A stretch of 64,000 nucleotides of DNA from Cryptomeria japonica (GCF_030272615.1 NC_081411.1:161893089-161957088), one strand, 5' to 3'. Counted from the stretch's first letter, positions 46,701 to 57,960 are shown. The notes: generated by a model from the sequence alone, not told the origin. Translations and numbers: made by a program.

Positions 46701-49700
46701 TATGGTGGTAAAGGACCTATTGGGAGACGCAAAGAAGGAGTCACTGAACCTATAGATCTTCCTTCACAACCTAGTAGAAACAAAACAGGATTGGGTTCTA
46801 AACTCATGTTCCTATTGAAACGACCGCCACACCTAACTACCAAACCTCAATGGAAAGTAAAGACGAAGTACAAAGAAGAATAATGGCAAGAAGCACTCTT
46901 TGAATCAGCAGAAACAATCCGCAAGGCACGGGAACATAAGGATCATAAGTTACATCAGGAAAAGCTTCTCAAACACAAAAAGGCCATATCTGCAACAATA
47001 GCTCATATTCAGACACCAATATCTCAAAAACAAATCATGACATCTCCAAATACCATTATTCCTCCCCGGGGAAGCACAGTCTATGAACAAATCCAAAAAG
47101 TAGAAGACGAATCTGACACAGAATCAACAAAAACTATCAAAATGGTATCTATCGTCAAAGATTTGTTTTCACCATACAACATACCAGTTTATAGCACAGA
47201 TAGAATTTGGGATGATGCCTATGAGACTGATTCCAATGAATATGAATGGGGTACCTGCTCCAATGCTACTGCAGATACCCCTAGTGATACTGATTCTATA
47301 TCTATCTCCCAAGAAGAACATAATGCAGAAGATAGACCTCTCGAATTTGGACTACAGAATATCTATGACGCCAAGGAAAGTGAACAAGAACATTATGGGC
47401 AAGTATATGTAGAGGATAATACCATCGAAGACCTCGACACAATCCTGAACTTCCTTAAAACCAAGAACAATCATGATGAAAACTCTGTCCTAAGACTCAC
47501 AGTAGCCGAACTTAATCCACCCAATGATTCCTTACCACTTGTCTTTCTTGACCTCATCGACTGGGATGAACCTGAAATCCATGATATACCAATTTTCCCA
47601 AATGATGAATCTATTATCCATTACCTATGTACCATAAGTCCGGAAACAAGATCTACCAGTGAACAAAATAACGGTGTCTACAAACCAAGGAGTGCCAAGT
47701 CTCTCAGTCGCAAAAATGAACTACGTAAAGGATCTGATGCTGAAAACCAGTCAATGGCAGCTCTAGATCACAAAAAAGTAAAAATAAAGGACACATCTGA
47801 GGGTGAAAACCTTTTTAAGGCACCTAGCGATGGGAGACTTGACACTCTTCCTGAGCACTTTCATGAAATATCACCCATATTGATTGAGCCCACTCAATCA
47901 ATCAACATTGGCACCACAGAAGAAGTCTGAAACCTACACCTTGCAGAATCTCTGACAGAGGCAGAAAGATCAGCATTCATCAGTTTCTTTAAAGAATAGC
48001 AAATTAACTTTGCTTGGTCCTATGCGGATATGCCTGGAGTGGATCCACACTTAATCATGCATCATCTGTCCATTTCTATAGGAGTTAAACCAGTAAAGCA
48101 AAAGCTACGAAATATGAATCCATAGGTGGCACTCATGGTCAAAACTAAACTAAAGAAACTATTAGATGTCAGATTCATCCGACCCATTGACTATGTAGAA
48201 TGGATTTCCAACATCATTCCAGTATCAAAACCAAATGGTAGTATCAGAATATGCACTGACTTCAGAGACATCAACAAAACTTGTTCAAAGGACAACTTTC
48301 CTCTGCTCAGTATTGACATAATTGTAGATCTCACAACAGGCCATGCAATGCTCTCACTAATGGATGGTTTCTCAGGCTATAATCAAATCAAAATAGCCCC
48401 AGAAGATCAAGATAAAACCGCGTTCACCTGCCCTTGGGGAATGTACTGTTGGAATGTTATGCCTTTTGGCTTAATGAATGCAGGGGCTACTTATCAAAGA
48501 GCAATGACCACAATATTCCATGACATGATGCACACATTTATGGAAGACTATGTGGATGACTTACTAGCTAAATCTTTCACCAGAGTAGAACATCTCAGCA
48601 TCCTAAGAAAGATCTTTGATTGATTGGAGAAATTCCAAGTTAGGCTCAACCCTAAGAAATGTGTCTTTGGGGTTACATCAGGCAAGTTACTAGGCTACAT
48701 TGTCTCAGCTAAAGGTATTGAAGTAGATCCCGCAAAAGTACAAGCCATTATGGACATGCCACCACCGAAGAATATTAGCCAACTCAGATCTCCACAAGGA
48801 CGACTTCAATCAATCAGGTGATTCATCGCTCAGCTAGCAGATAAAAGTCTACCATTTAACCATTTACTACACAAAAGTATACCATTCAAATGGGAGGCCA
48901 AGTGTGCAGAATCTTTTTACCAAATCAAATAGTACCTGATGAATCCACCAGTTTTGGTACCACCAGTCGCAGGAAAGCCTCTTATTTTATATATCTCAAC
49001 AATAGATATATCACTAGGGGCACTATTGGCACAAGAAGATCAATAAGGGAAGGAACGTTCCATATATTACATCAGTAGGACATTGAATGGCTATGAACTC
49101 AACTATACATTCATTGAAAAGGCTTGCCTAACAGTGGTCTTCGCATCTGAGAAGTTCCACCATTATATGCTAGCACACACCATCAAGCTTGTCGCAAAAA
49201 TTGATCCTCTCAAATATCTACTCAGCAAGGTAGCTCTTACAGGCTGCTTGGCTAAATGGATCATGATTCTCAGTGAATTTGACATTCAGTACATAGAAAG
49301 ATGAGCCATCAAGGGACAAGCCATTGCAGATCAGTTGGCTGAAGCACCCCTACCAGGCAAATGCACTATGGAGATCAAATTTCCGGACAGGGATGTTCTT
49401 GCTCTTTCTACTAAACAATGGACCCTATACTTTGACGGATCCTACACACAACATGGTTCCGGTGTTGGCATTCTGTTCATCACTCCTGAAGGACACACTA
49501 TACCAAGATCATATAGGCTTATGTTTCCCTGCACCAATAATGTGGCTAAATATGAGGCACTGGTCATAGGCATCAAAATGGTCGTAGAATGGAAAATCAC
49601 AGAGTTAAAAGTCTATGGGGACTCGCAACTGGTCATCCATCAAATCAACAACGACTATCAGACAAAGGATGACAAGCTACTACCCTACAAGCGAATGGTG

Positions 49701-51170
49701 GATGATTTCAAACAGTATTTTGTGCACATCACCTTCGAGCAAATACCAAGGTTGAACAACAAAGCAGCCGATGCAATGGCTACAATCGCTTCATTACTAT
49801 AAATTCCAGAGCAACAGAGTCATTACGAGTTCCTGGTAGAGCAACTGTTCTCCCCCGCCTATGACCATTCTGAATCCTAGGTTATCTATGCCTTGACTGG
49901 TTCATATTCTCTGTTATATGGACCAATATACGACTACCTCAAACACAATATCTTACCCATTGACCAATCCCATAACCAAAAATGTAACTTTATCCAACAA
50001 GCTGCCCGTTACACCCTTACTACTGATACTTTGTATCGTCGAGGTCTAGATGGTACTCTTCTTCGTTGTCTTGATCGTAATGATTCCGATTCTGCTTTAC
50101 ACGAGCTTCACGAAGGTATTTGTGGAACACATTCAAGTGGTACTACTCTTGCTAAAAAGCTTCTAAGGATGGGATACTAGTGGCCTACAATGGAGAAAGA
50201 CTCATATCACTTTGCTAAGAAATGTCCTAAATGCTAGATCCATGGTAATCTGATACATGCACCAGCATAGGAATTGCAGCCATTTACAACTTCCTGGCCC
50301 TTTTGTTAGTGGGGACTAGACTTAGTAGGCAAAATTCATCCTTCATCTTCAAATGGACACAAGTTCATTATAACTGCAACAGAGTACTTTAGCAAATGGA
50401 TCGAAGCAGTTCCCATGACCACAGTGACTGGGAAACAAATTGCCTCTTTTATCCTAAATTATCTAATCTGCAGATATGGTATTCCAAGTTCAATCGTCAC
50501 AGATAATGGATGACCTTTCAAAAACCAAGATGTATAGGAACTATGTGAATAATTCAAAATCCAACATAAGTTCTCTACACCATATTACTCACAAGGCAAT
50601 GGTCAAGCGGAAGCATCTAACAAGACAATACTAAAAATCCTCAAGAAAACAGTAAATGATGTAGGAAAAGATTGGCACGTACAACTCAATCCAGCACTTT
50701 GGGCATACAGGACCAACATCCGCACACCTATAGGAGCAACACCATACTCATTGGTATATGGATTAGAGGCCATTTTACCCCTGGAGGTAGAAATCCCATC
50801 TCTCAGAGTCTCTTTGAAAGGATTAATCCCAGATGAACAATATCGAGTTAACCGACTGCAAGAACTTGAACTCTTAGATGAAAGACGTCAGCATGCTTAC
50901 ACTCATCTCAAAGCATATCAGCAATGCATGTGCAGGAGCTACAATCATAAAGTCATCCCCCACAACTTCAAGGTTGGTGACCTAGTCCTCAAAGAAAATC
51001 CAAGAAATCAGCAAGATCGAGAAAAAAAAGGGAAATTTGAACCTAACTGGTTGGGTCCCTATGTCATCATATCAGTTTATGGATCAGGTGCCTATCAGCT
51101 AACAAATACAAAAGGTGATGTGCTTGACGAACCAACTAACAACATTCATCTAAAAAGGTACTACACTTAA
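43704..51170 (+). pseudogene. gag-pol: Single-frame Gag-Pol polyprotein of Tat element 2
   Basis: 2488 codons in one frame from the ATG at 43704 (MPVTRSQSNKQ) to TAA at 51168, with no frameshift but about 23 in-frame stops. Approximate residues: capsid 205-318 (LMRLFPKSLGGQTMEWL); knuckle 524-545 (YCDFHRNKGHRTNEC); protease 740-820 (VLIDGGAGLNICTL, ILLG.PW); G-patch-like 986-1035 (GYLIMNQMGYGGKGPIGR...KTGLG); reverse transcriptase 1475-1720 with YVDD near 1616; RNase H near 1800-1870; second, Tat-type RNase H 1906-2032 (YFDGSYTQHGSGVGI, NNVAKYEAL, YGDSQLVIHQ); integrase 2150-2488 with GLDLVG, VTDNG, GNGQAEASNK and a GPY/F end. No chromodomain. Nearly all stops (44157, 44658, 46161, 46881, 47928, 47998, 48123, 48621, 48819, 49302, 50235, 50268, 50511 and others) sit where CAG, CAA or CGA is expected. 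Confidence 0.95.
46660..46810 (+). other. G-patch-like domain in pol linker
   Basis: GKGYLIMNQMGYGGKGPIGR, a short insert, then KTGLGSKL fits the glycine spacing of a G-patch (hhx3GaxxGxGxG). G-patch domains bind nucleic acid and occur after the protease in some retroviruses and plant gypsy elements. It lies in the same frame as gag-pol, between protease and reverse transcriptase. Not seen in element 1, whose homology ends earlier. Confidence 0.65.
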
Positions 51171-52479
51171 GTGGCCTAGTGCATGGAAAAAGCAAAAATA
51201 AGCAAAAAAATAAAAAAATCCATAAAAATCAAAAACAAAATACAATAAAAACAAAGGGTGAAAACATGGTAAACAGGCGCTCTTGTGAAAGAATGGCTCC
51301 TTTATCTATATCCCTACCATTTTATCCATACAAACACTATCGGCCATCGCCCGACACTTAGCACATATCCATTCAGGACATACTTAGCGTAGTCACTATC
51401 CTGATTTTCCTATATATATCCTCTTATCACTAATCCACCATGGCTTGGAAATCACTGTACATATTCACATCAAGCAGGACACTCAGCTAGGGGCATTTAA
51501 ATCGTCTCAATTCAAAACATCAAGACTAGATGCAAAACTCAAAAACATGACATCCAACAAACCACAAAAACAAAAAACTACACTTCATTGCCAAACCAAA
51601 CAAAAAAAATCACAAAAATACCAAGGATGGATGATTTTCTGAAGTACTGAATGTTGCACTATAGCATAAAATCTTGACTAGTTTTGCATTTTGAACTTTT
51701 TGAATTATCGGATTCTCTTCCTTGTCTCAATAAATGCTTCATAGCTAGAGATCATGAAGAACTTCCAATATTTTCTTAGTCTTCTGTTTGGGAGGTGATC
51801 GCTTGTACTGTGTGAATACATGCCTCGAGATGTGATACATCGAATATCACTAAAGGCCTGATTCCGCTTCACGCATACAAATGATCTAATCTTGTCTGTT
51901 TACGCAATACGCACTCAGGTCATCCTGGTTCAATAATACCTTAACGCTTGTGCTATCTTGCAAAATCAAATATCATGTAAATTTTTCTCAGGTCATTATG
52001 GTTCAATTATACCATTATGCTTGTATAAATTTTCAACATATCCTAAACAAATCAATGCTCAATGATGATATCTACAAAGAAAGCAAACAAATGGCTATAT
52101 CGGATGGCAAATGTAGAATGAGGATGCTACCAAAAACATAGTTGCATATTATTTTACAATTAGTTGCATATCATTTAACATGTTTGCATATCAAGGTACA
52201 TTTAGCAGCATATTAAATCATGCATCTCATTTTCAAAATACATCTCATAGCATATAAAAGCATACATCCTGCATCATACATTTAAGCATTGCCTCATCAC
52301 ATAAAATAACCCACATAACATGCATCCACATAAACACATCACATGATCAAAGCAAATGGAGCCGTATATATATATATATGTATATATATATAAAATGATC
52401 AAAATCTACAAAATGTGTCCAAACACTATGTCCAGTACAAAAAATACAATGCTCAAAACTACAACGGAGACCATGTCTC
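51171..52479. other. Spacer between pol and antisense gene of element 2
   Basis: Non-coding. Starts A-rich, has GTGAAAACATGGTAAACAGG as in element 1, then GCAT/ACAT-rich text (52140-52345) and a TA run with one TG break (52365-52392) before the end of the antisense gene. Confidence 0.6.
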
Positions 52480-54428
52480 TCAAGTATGACTATCCCTTAA
52501 CGGAGATGGTCTCGCTCTAGATGCACCCGCCCCTGGATCTCCAGGAGGATCCTGTCTCGGTGGCCCCGTAACACCTCGGCTCTCAGATTGTGACCTAGTA
52601 GCTCGAGATCGACTAGATCTCGATTGTGCAAAGCTCTGTACTCGTCAGTCCCTGGGTACTGCGGCCTCATAGTGCCGCCTATAATACTCTACCTCCTGAG
52701 CTCTCAGCACCAACTCTCTCAGGGTGTCTCTCATCGGACCACCTGCCACTGCTCTCTGCATGCTTGACACCACCTCCTCCAGTCGCCCCCTCCGCTCTAT
52801 CTCGGTGTCTCGCTCAGTGGTCAACTGAGTAACCTGCCACTGATAAATCAAAATCTGGGCCTGCAGCTGCTGAACGGTCACCTGTAGAGTCTGGATCTGT
52901 GCATCCTCCATATGACCAAGGATCTGAACCCGTAGTGGTACCTGTGCTGGAGGAACCCCTCCCACTCGGCCTATCCTCAGTGCTGGAGGTGGGAATACAT
53001 CCGTCCTCCTCCTCCGTGCTGGTCGACCAAGCTCATCATCACCCCCACTGTAGCTAGCACCTCCCCCACTCTCCCCTCTCTACCGGCTCCAATAGCCAAT
53101 CCACCTCTCCCCCTATCTATCCTCCCCTATCACACTACTCTCTCCACACCCCTATCCCCTCTCCTCCCTCTATCTCCCCGCCTCCCTCTAACTCCTCTCC
53201 CTCGTCCTCGTCCTCCATCCTCCCCATCATCTCCGTCATCTCCCCCGTCTCCCTTCTCCTCATCTGAATCGAAGGCTGGCCTCATCTCCTCAGGATCAGA
53301 TATCCTGGCCACCGCCCGCGAAGCAAACAATCGGGTAAACTCATCCGTCATGCCCGCATCCTGAATCTCCGGGGCATAGTCCCATATCTGCCCGGCCAAC
53401 CCCACAAACTCCTCCACCACCACGACACTATCAGTGGTCGGCCCCTAATCAGCCACATCCTACTGCCGCCATGCATATAGGCACGCTCCCTGTGGAATAC
53501 CTTGCTGGCGCCCGAATTGCCTCAAAACTCGGGTCACCACAAATCTCTCAATCAAGAATGGGGTCTTCCCGATCAGGTACCTGGTCATGAAAACAAAGGG
53601 CATCTCCAGCCCATCCTCGGCCCACACCTCACATCCTGTATACGGTCGCCAGGTGACCGTATCTATATCATCAAGCACTCTCCTCCAGTGCTCTAGTTTT
53701 CCCAACTTACGCTGGACAACTAGACCCTTGTATCCGTAGGCATATGCTGCACCTACAGGCCTGTCTCTGTCTGCTAATGGCCTCGCTGCTGGAATGTGCT
53801 CCCAGCACCATACTTGTAATAAAGTCACGCCAGCTGACAAACTGCCGTAACCAAGGTATACTACCTCATGTAGGCCCCTGTATAAATGAGCCAGCATAGC
53901 TGACCCCCATGCAAACCTCCGGCCCTAAGTGACCATCTCCTTCAAAACTAGACCCCATCCCACCGAGAATCCCTTTGACCTGCAATCAAGACAAAGGAAT
54001 CCACCAATGAACCCTACTAGTAGGGATGGCAGCGGTGCATAATCTAGGTCCAGAAACTCCTGCCATGGGATCTCATAGCCACAGACTATATCATCCTAGA
54101 ATATGTGACGCAGTGCCTCTGTACCACTCTCCTCTAACTGCTCGTAAGGTAAGAGTGCACCTACTACAGGAATGCGCAGGATCCTATAACAATCCTCAGG
54201 TGTGACTGTCATCTCTCCAGTGGCAAAATGGAAGGTGTTCGTATCACTGTGCCACCTCTTTGCCAAAGCTGTCAATAACCCTCGGTTCATAGTGAACCGA
54301 GGCATATCTAGGAGAGAAGTCAATCCACATCTCTCAATAATGTCAAGGTCGGCCTGCGACAACCGCGGTATCAATGTCCACGGTCTAGGGAATCTCTCCC
54401 GCGACTGAACCACGCCCAATCACTCCTG
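52480..54428 (-). pseudogene. Antisense plant-mobile-domain (PMD) protein of Tat element 2
   Basis: About 650 codons on the minus strand. The PMD region starts QSRERFPRPWTLIPR, then GLLTALAKRWHSDTNTFHF and GEMTVTPEDCYRILRIP. It continues through GVTLLQVWCWEHIPAARP, LEHWRRVLDDIDTVTWRPY and PFLIERFVVTRVLRQFGR. An acidic stretch (EEKGDGGDDGDDGEDGG) and Arg/Gly repeats follow near 53130-53290. A frameshift near 53080 leads to a coiled-coil (about 52680-52930) and an Arg/Ser-rich tail ending at 52480. Stops at 54096, near 53930, 53460 and 53445 interrupt it. PMD proteins of plants (MAIN, MAIL1, PP7-like long form) act in nuclear silencing; the role here is unknown. The true start is unclear: the open frame begins right after a GTTGACAG acceptor-like site. 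Confidence 0.88.
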
Positions 54429-54549
54429 TCAACAAGCAAAACAAATCTAATATCAGTTTCCACATCAAATCAAAGATATCAAAATCAAACTTACATCAAC
54501 AAACATGAAACAATTTGCTCATCTACATCAAAGTTCAGAATCCTATCAT

Positions 54550-54775
54550 TTCATATCAACTTGTAAAATAACTCAAGTTCTCAAAAACCATAGCAAAACT
54601 TGTAACACAACTCAAATCTCCACAAATCACATAAACTTGTAAAACAACTCAAGTTTCCAACCCATATCGGCTTGTAACACAACTCAGGCTTCACACATTG
54701 AACTTGAAACAGAACACGCAAACAACTCATATTTTGATCAAAACATCACATTGATATCTATACATAACTTGAAAA
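54550..54775 (-). repeat. Tandem repeat in antisense leader, ACTTGTAAAACAACTCAAG
   Basis: Five to six copies of ACTTGTAA(A/C)ACAACTCAAGTT starting near 54559, 54598, 54635, 54670 and 54702, with a weak copy near 54768, spaced 32-39 bp. Same position as the 15640-15890 repeat of element 1 but unrelated in sequence. Confidence 0.85.
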
Positions 54776-54886
54776 AATCGCAAATCAAAACAAGTTATAT
54801 CGACGCTCATATTGGACAAATCCATAAAAACATGTCAGACAGACCAAAACAAATTTTCAACTCGGCTCATCTCAAAATTTTTTTCC

Positions 54887-55348
54887 AGATGCGCTAAAAC
54901 AGATACCCAAGGCGCTAAAACTCCCCCACATGCTAGGCTGTCTTTCCTATGCACTAATCTATCTACCCTATGCGCTAGACTAACTCTACGCGCTAACTCT
55001 TTCCCCCAATGCGCCACCTAACCTACCCTATGCACCAGACTGACTCTACGCGCTAATCTATCCCTCCCGGGTGCTACCCGTTTGACCCTATACGCTAGGT
55101 TGGCCCTACACTCTAAACCCCCTTACCTATGCAAACCCCTGCGACCCCTATGCGCTAGGTCTACCCTACGCGCTAACCTGTTGACTGGACGTGCTACCCG
55201 ACGGTTTCTATGCGCTATTCTACATGAATGCGCTAACCTATTAGTTTTATGCGCTATCCTATCTTTGTCGGATGCGACCCCTAAAATTAAACTTGATGCG
55301 CTACTTCAAACTTCGTATGCACTAATCGAAGCCCTAGATGCGCTAAAT
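54887..55348 (-). repeat. Inverted motif array ATGCGCTA with a 21-21-18 bp (60-bp) period
   Basis: About 23 copies of ATGCGCTA (TAGCGCAT on the minus strand). Taking the C of CTA as index: 54894, 54915, 54933, 54954, 54975, 54993, 55014, 55035, 55053, 55074, 55095, 55113, 55134, 55155, 55173, 55194, 55215, 55233, 55254, then less regular 55277, 55301, 55322, 55343. Steps cycle 21, 21, 18, a 60-bp higher-order unit repeated about six times. A plus-strand open frame through it encodes a 20-residue repeat (LCARLTLRAN) because every step is a multiple of three; coding is not otherwise supported. Confidence 0.96.
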
Positions 55349-55349
55349 C

Positions 55350-55935
55350 GTTAACCACGAACTTCGAAAATCAAAAAATGACAAAATACGACAAAATAAA
55401 AAGTCAACAAAGGATCAAAAATGTTGACTTACTGGTGGTCCACATGCTGAGGTCTCCGGTACCTTCGAACGTGCTCAAAACGGTGTCTATGATACGGAAT
55501 AGGCATTTTCTCTGCAGACCAAATTCTCTTTCTCCAAAGTCAACAAAGCACAAATGAATCTAAATCAAGCCCTTTTCCCCTTTTATAGGAGGAAAATGAA
55601 ATTAGGGTTAGCCGAATGGACCTGTAATATGGTCGCGGTCTCCCCTATACCATAACATTTATAACTTATCGGGAGATGAATCAATTTACACACAAATTAC
55701 ATCAATGAAATCATACACATCATACGCAACTCATCAAATTAAATCAAAATTTTTTCAAATATTGATTCATCTCCCGAGGGGGCATCAACATCAAATATCG
55801 AATCTGGGGCATCACACATCAAATCAAATCTGGGGCATCACTGGCAAAACAAAAAAGTGACACAAAAATTGCATTTGATCATAAATCACAAAAACACATC
55901 ATTTTCTTTGAAATAACATGTGCACACACGTCACT
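55350..55935 (-). other. Outer leader of the antisense unit of element 2
   Basis: On the minus strand an ATG near 55506 reads MPIPYHRHRFEHVRRYRRPQ and runs into CCACCAGTAAGTCA near 55430, which holds a strong GTAAGT 5' splice-site match. An intron from there to the AG at about 54429 would contain the motif array. The join does not keep the PMD frame as the bases stand, so this exon may be untranslated or the frame may be damaged. The rest is AT-rich. Confidence 0.4.
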
Positions 55936-55937
55936 TC

Positions 55938-55951
55938 AAAGATGGGCAAAA
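55938..55951 (+). promoter_or_regulatory. Polypurine tract of Tat element 2
   Basis: AAAGATGGGCAAAA abuts the right LTR. One base differs from the tract of element 1. Confidence 0.88.
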
Positions 55952-57414
55952 TGTAGACGTATAAAAATGACCATATTCCTAAATGAATATTTTATGTTCA
56001 TTTCTCTATTTAATTAAATTACTCGCATTCCTCTATTTTATTAAGTAAATTACTCAATTTATTTAAATAAAATTCACTATACCCATTTAATGAATAAATC
56101 ATTTTTATTCAATTAAATCCCCCCTATCCACTTTTAATTAAATTCAAATTTAATTAAATAGTTATCCAAATTGAATAAATCTAATTTATTTAATTTCTCT
56201 AAATTGCAACCAAATTGAATAAATCATTTATTTCAATTAAATCCTATTATCCCTCCATCCACTTGCAAAATCCTAAACTCCTTTCTAATCGCTTCTAGAA
56301 TCTTCTAATAGCTTCTAATTAGCCTAACCCCTCCTCTAAACTTTGTCACATCCCTAAGCAAAGGGAAGTCACTTCTCAAAACCTCAAAGTCTTTGATAAC
56401 CATTAAAGGTTTTCAACCTTCAACCACTTAAATCCTCAAAGTCTTTGATAGCCATTAAAGGCTTCCAACCTTCAACCACTAAATCCCCCAAAGTCTTCAA
56501 TAACCATTAATGGTTAACTCAAACCCTCTTACATGGTTAAAACATTTGTTTTAACTCAACCTTCACCCAACCCAAGGGTCTCATCAGGACTTTAATGCTT
56601 TGACCATGATTATCTCTTAATCATTTGCACAAAGGTTTATCCTTGGATTAACTCTTAATCCAGTGGGTAATCCTAACTTAGATTTGACCCTTACCCTCTA
56701 GATAACCATGAGGTCTTCTCAGGCCTTTAATGCCTCCAACCCCTTCTCTCAACCCAACCCTATGTTGACACTTGTCACCATTTCATTGGTGCAAATTGTG
56801 CACATGGATCCCCAACTTTCAAACTCAACCCTTGATTGAATCTTTCAATCCTGACCATCCATTGCTCTGTTTTTGCTATAAATAGAGCTCTCATTCCTCC
56901 ATTTGAATAACAATCCAAATTTGCAGTATCACACTTATGCTCAATTACATTCAAGCTTTCATATCATTTTCATGCTCATCATTTTAGCCTCTTTGAAATC
57001 AAGAATTAGTCTAAATATGCATGTTTAGAATAATTTCTTTATCATTTAGCTCAATTATAGAGTAATATATCATGTTAGGATAGTATTCATACTAATCTTG
57101 TCATCTTATCATTTAGTTTATTGCCTTTCAAGATCATGCATAGCTTAGGATGCATTTCATCCTAAAATCTATCAAAGCATCCCTCGTTCTTTCATTTGCC
57201 ATCCCTAAACCATTTTGCTCAGTGATCTGAGAACAAAAACATTGGTTTGAGGGACATTGTGAGATAGAGAACCATGGGACCCACCTTGGGAAGCTGAGTA
57301 ATACGTTATTACTCCATAGCTTGCATCAAGAAGTCCTCTGTGTGTGTGTGGATAAGTCATTTTTAACAATATTTTCACATATTGAGTTTTATCAGCCCAC
57401 TTTTCCCGCATACA
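55952..57414 (+). repeat. Right LTR of Tat element 2
   Basis: 1463 bp, TGTAGACG...CATACA. Matches 39369-40848 apart from about 25 substitutions, loss of 15 bp near 56020 between AATTAAAT direct repeats and a shorter TG run near 57340. Confidence 0.96.
56877..56885 (+). promoter_or_regulatory. TATA box in right LTR
   Basis: TATAAATAG, identical to the box at 40309 in the left LTR. Confidence 0.7.
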
Positions 57415-57419
57415 GAAAT
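57415..57419. repeat. Target-site duplication GAAAT, right copy
   Basis: Exact copy of 39364-39368. Confidence 0.95.
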
Positions 57420-57960
57420 TATCAATTAGATTTAGAAATTATTTCTATTCCTATTAAGGGTGTGGATATATTTTCGTCCGTACAATGGATTAAATAACTA
57501 GGAACAATATCTTTCAATTTTCAAGACTTATTAATGGTTTCTACGACACACGGGAAAAATCTGAATTTTTGGAATAAAATTACTACCAAGTGAAATCATT
57601 ACCTATCATAGGATCGATAAATTACTCAAGAAAGGTTCTTATAATATACGGGTACAATTATGTTTTATAGAAGCACATAGTGTGATAACTCAAGACCAAC
57701 CAAAATTTGAAGAGATTATTCAACACCATGAATAAGTATTTCAAGAATCTGAGATTGTTCCTCTAATTAAAGATCATATTCATGACATAGAATTAATACC
57801 GAGGTTTTTTTATTTTATTTATTTAAGACAAGTACTACCAGAGGGGGAATCTCCCTATATTGATAACAAATAACATTTACATTGTGTCTGAGATGGTATT
57901 TATCCCATCCGCTAGTACAATAATTCACTCAGTTTGTTGAGCTAAAATGAGGTCACCATA
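57415..57960 (+). pseudogene. Chromovirus-type gypsy, fragment C: end of protease to start of RT
   Basis: Continues fragment B with NYQLDLEIISIPIKGVDIF, then SVQWIK and LGTISFNFQDLLM, the standard G-[GC]-D-[IV]-V-L-G-x-[QE]-W-L end of protease. Then come IMFYRST-type and PKFEEIIQHHE.VFQESEIV words and DHIHDIELIPR, the linker before reverse transcriptase. After about 57960 I can no longer follow it. Confidence 0.75.

Larger units (their letters stand above)
39369..57414 (+). mobile_element. Tat element 2: 18-kb Ty3/gypsy retrotransposon with antisense PMD gene
   Basis: Bounded by LTRs of 1480 and 1463 bp and a perfect GAAAT duplication. In order: LTR with TATA box, tRNA-Lys-type primer site, a long leader with six blocks of a 21-bp periodic motif, one gag-pol frame (gag, protease, G-patch, RT, RNase H, second RNase H, integrase), a spacer, an antisense plant-mobile-domain gene, an inverted motif array, a polypurine tract and LTR. 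The second RNase H between RT-RNase H and integrase places it in the Tat lineage. The LTRs differ by about 25 substitutions by eye (about 1.7 percent), a 15-bp deletion between short direct repeats in the right copy and a TG-run length change. Premature stops make it inactive. Confidence 0.96.

Noticed and set aside
54812-55354. Plus-strand open frames with a 20-residue repeat (LCARLTLRAN)
   Set aside because: Explained by the 60-bp period of the motif array. One frame stop interrupts it, and the 5' array offers no similar protein. Kept only as a remark.
55430-55506. Coding first exon of the PMD protein
   Set aside because: Good donor site, but joining it to the acceptor near 54429 puts PMD out of frame; not annotated as coding.
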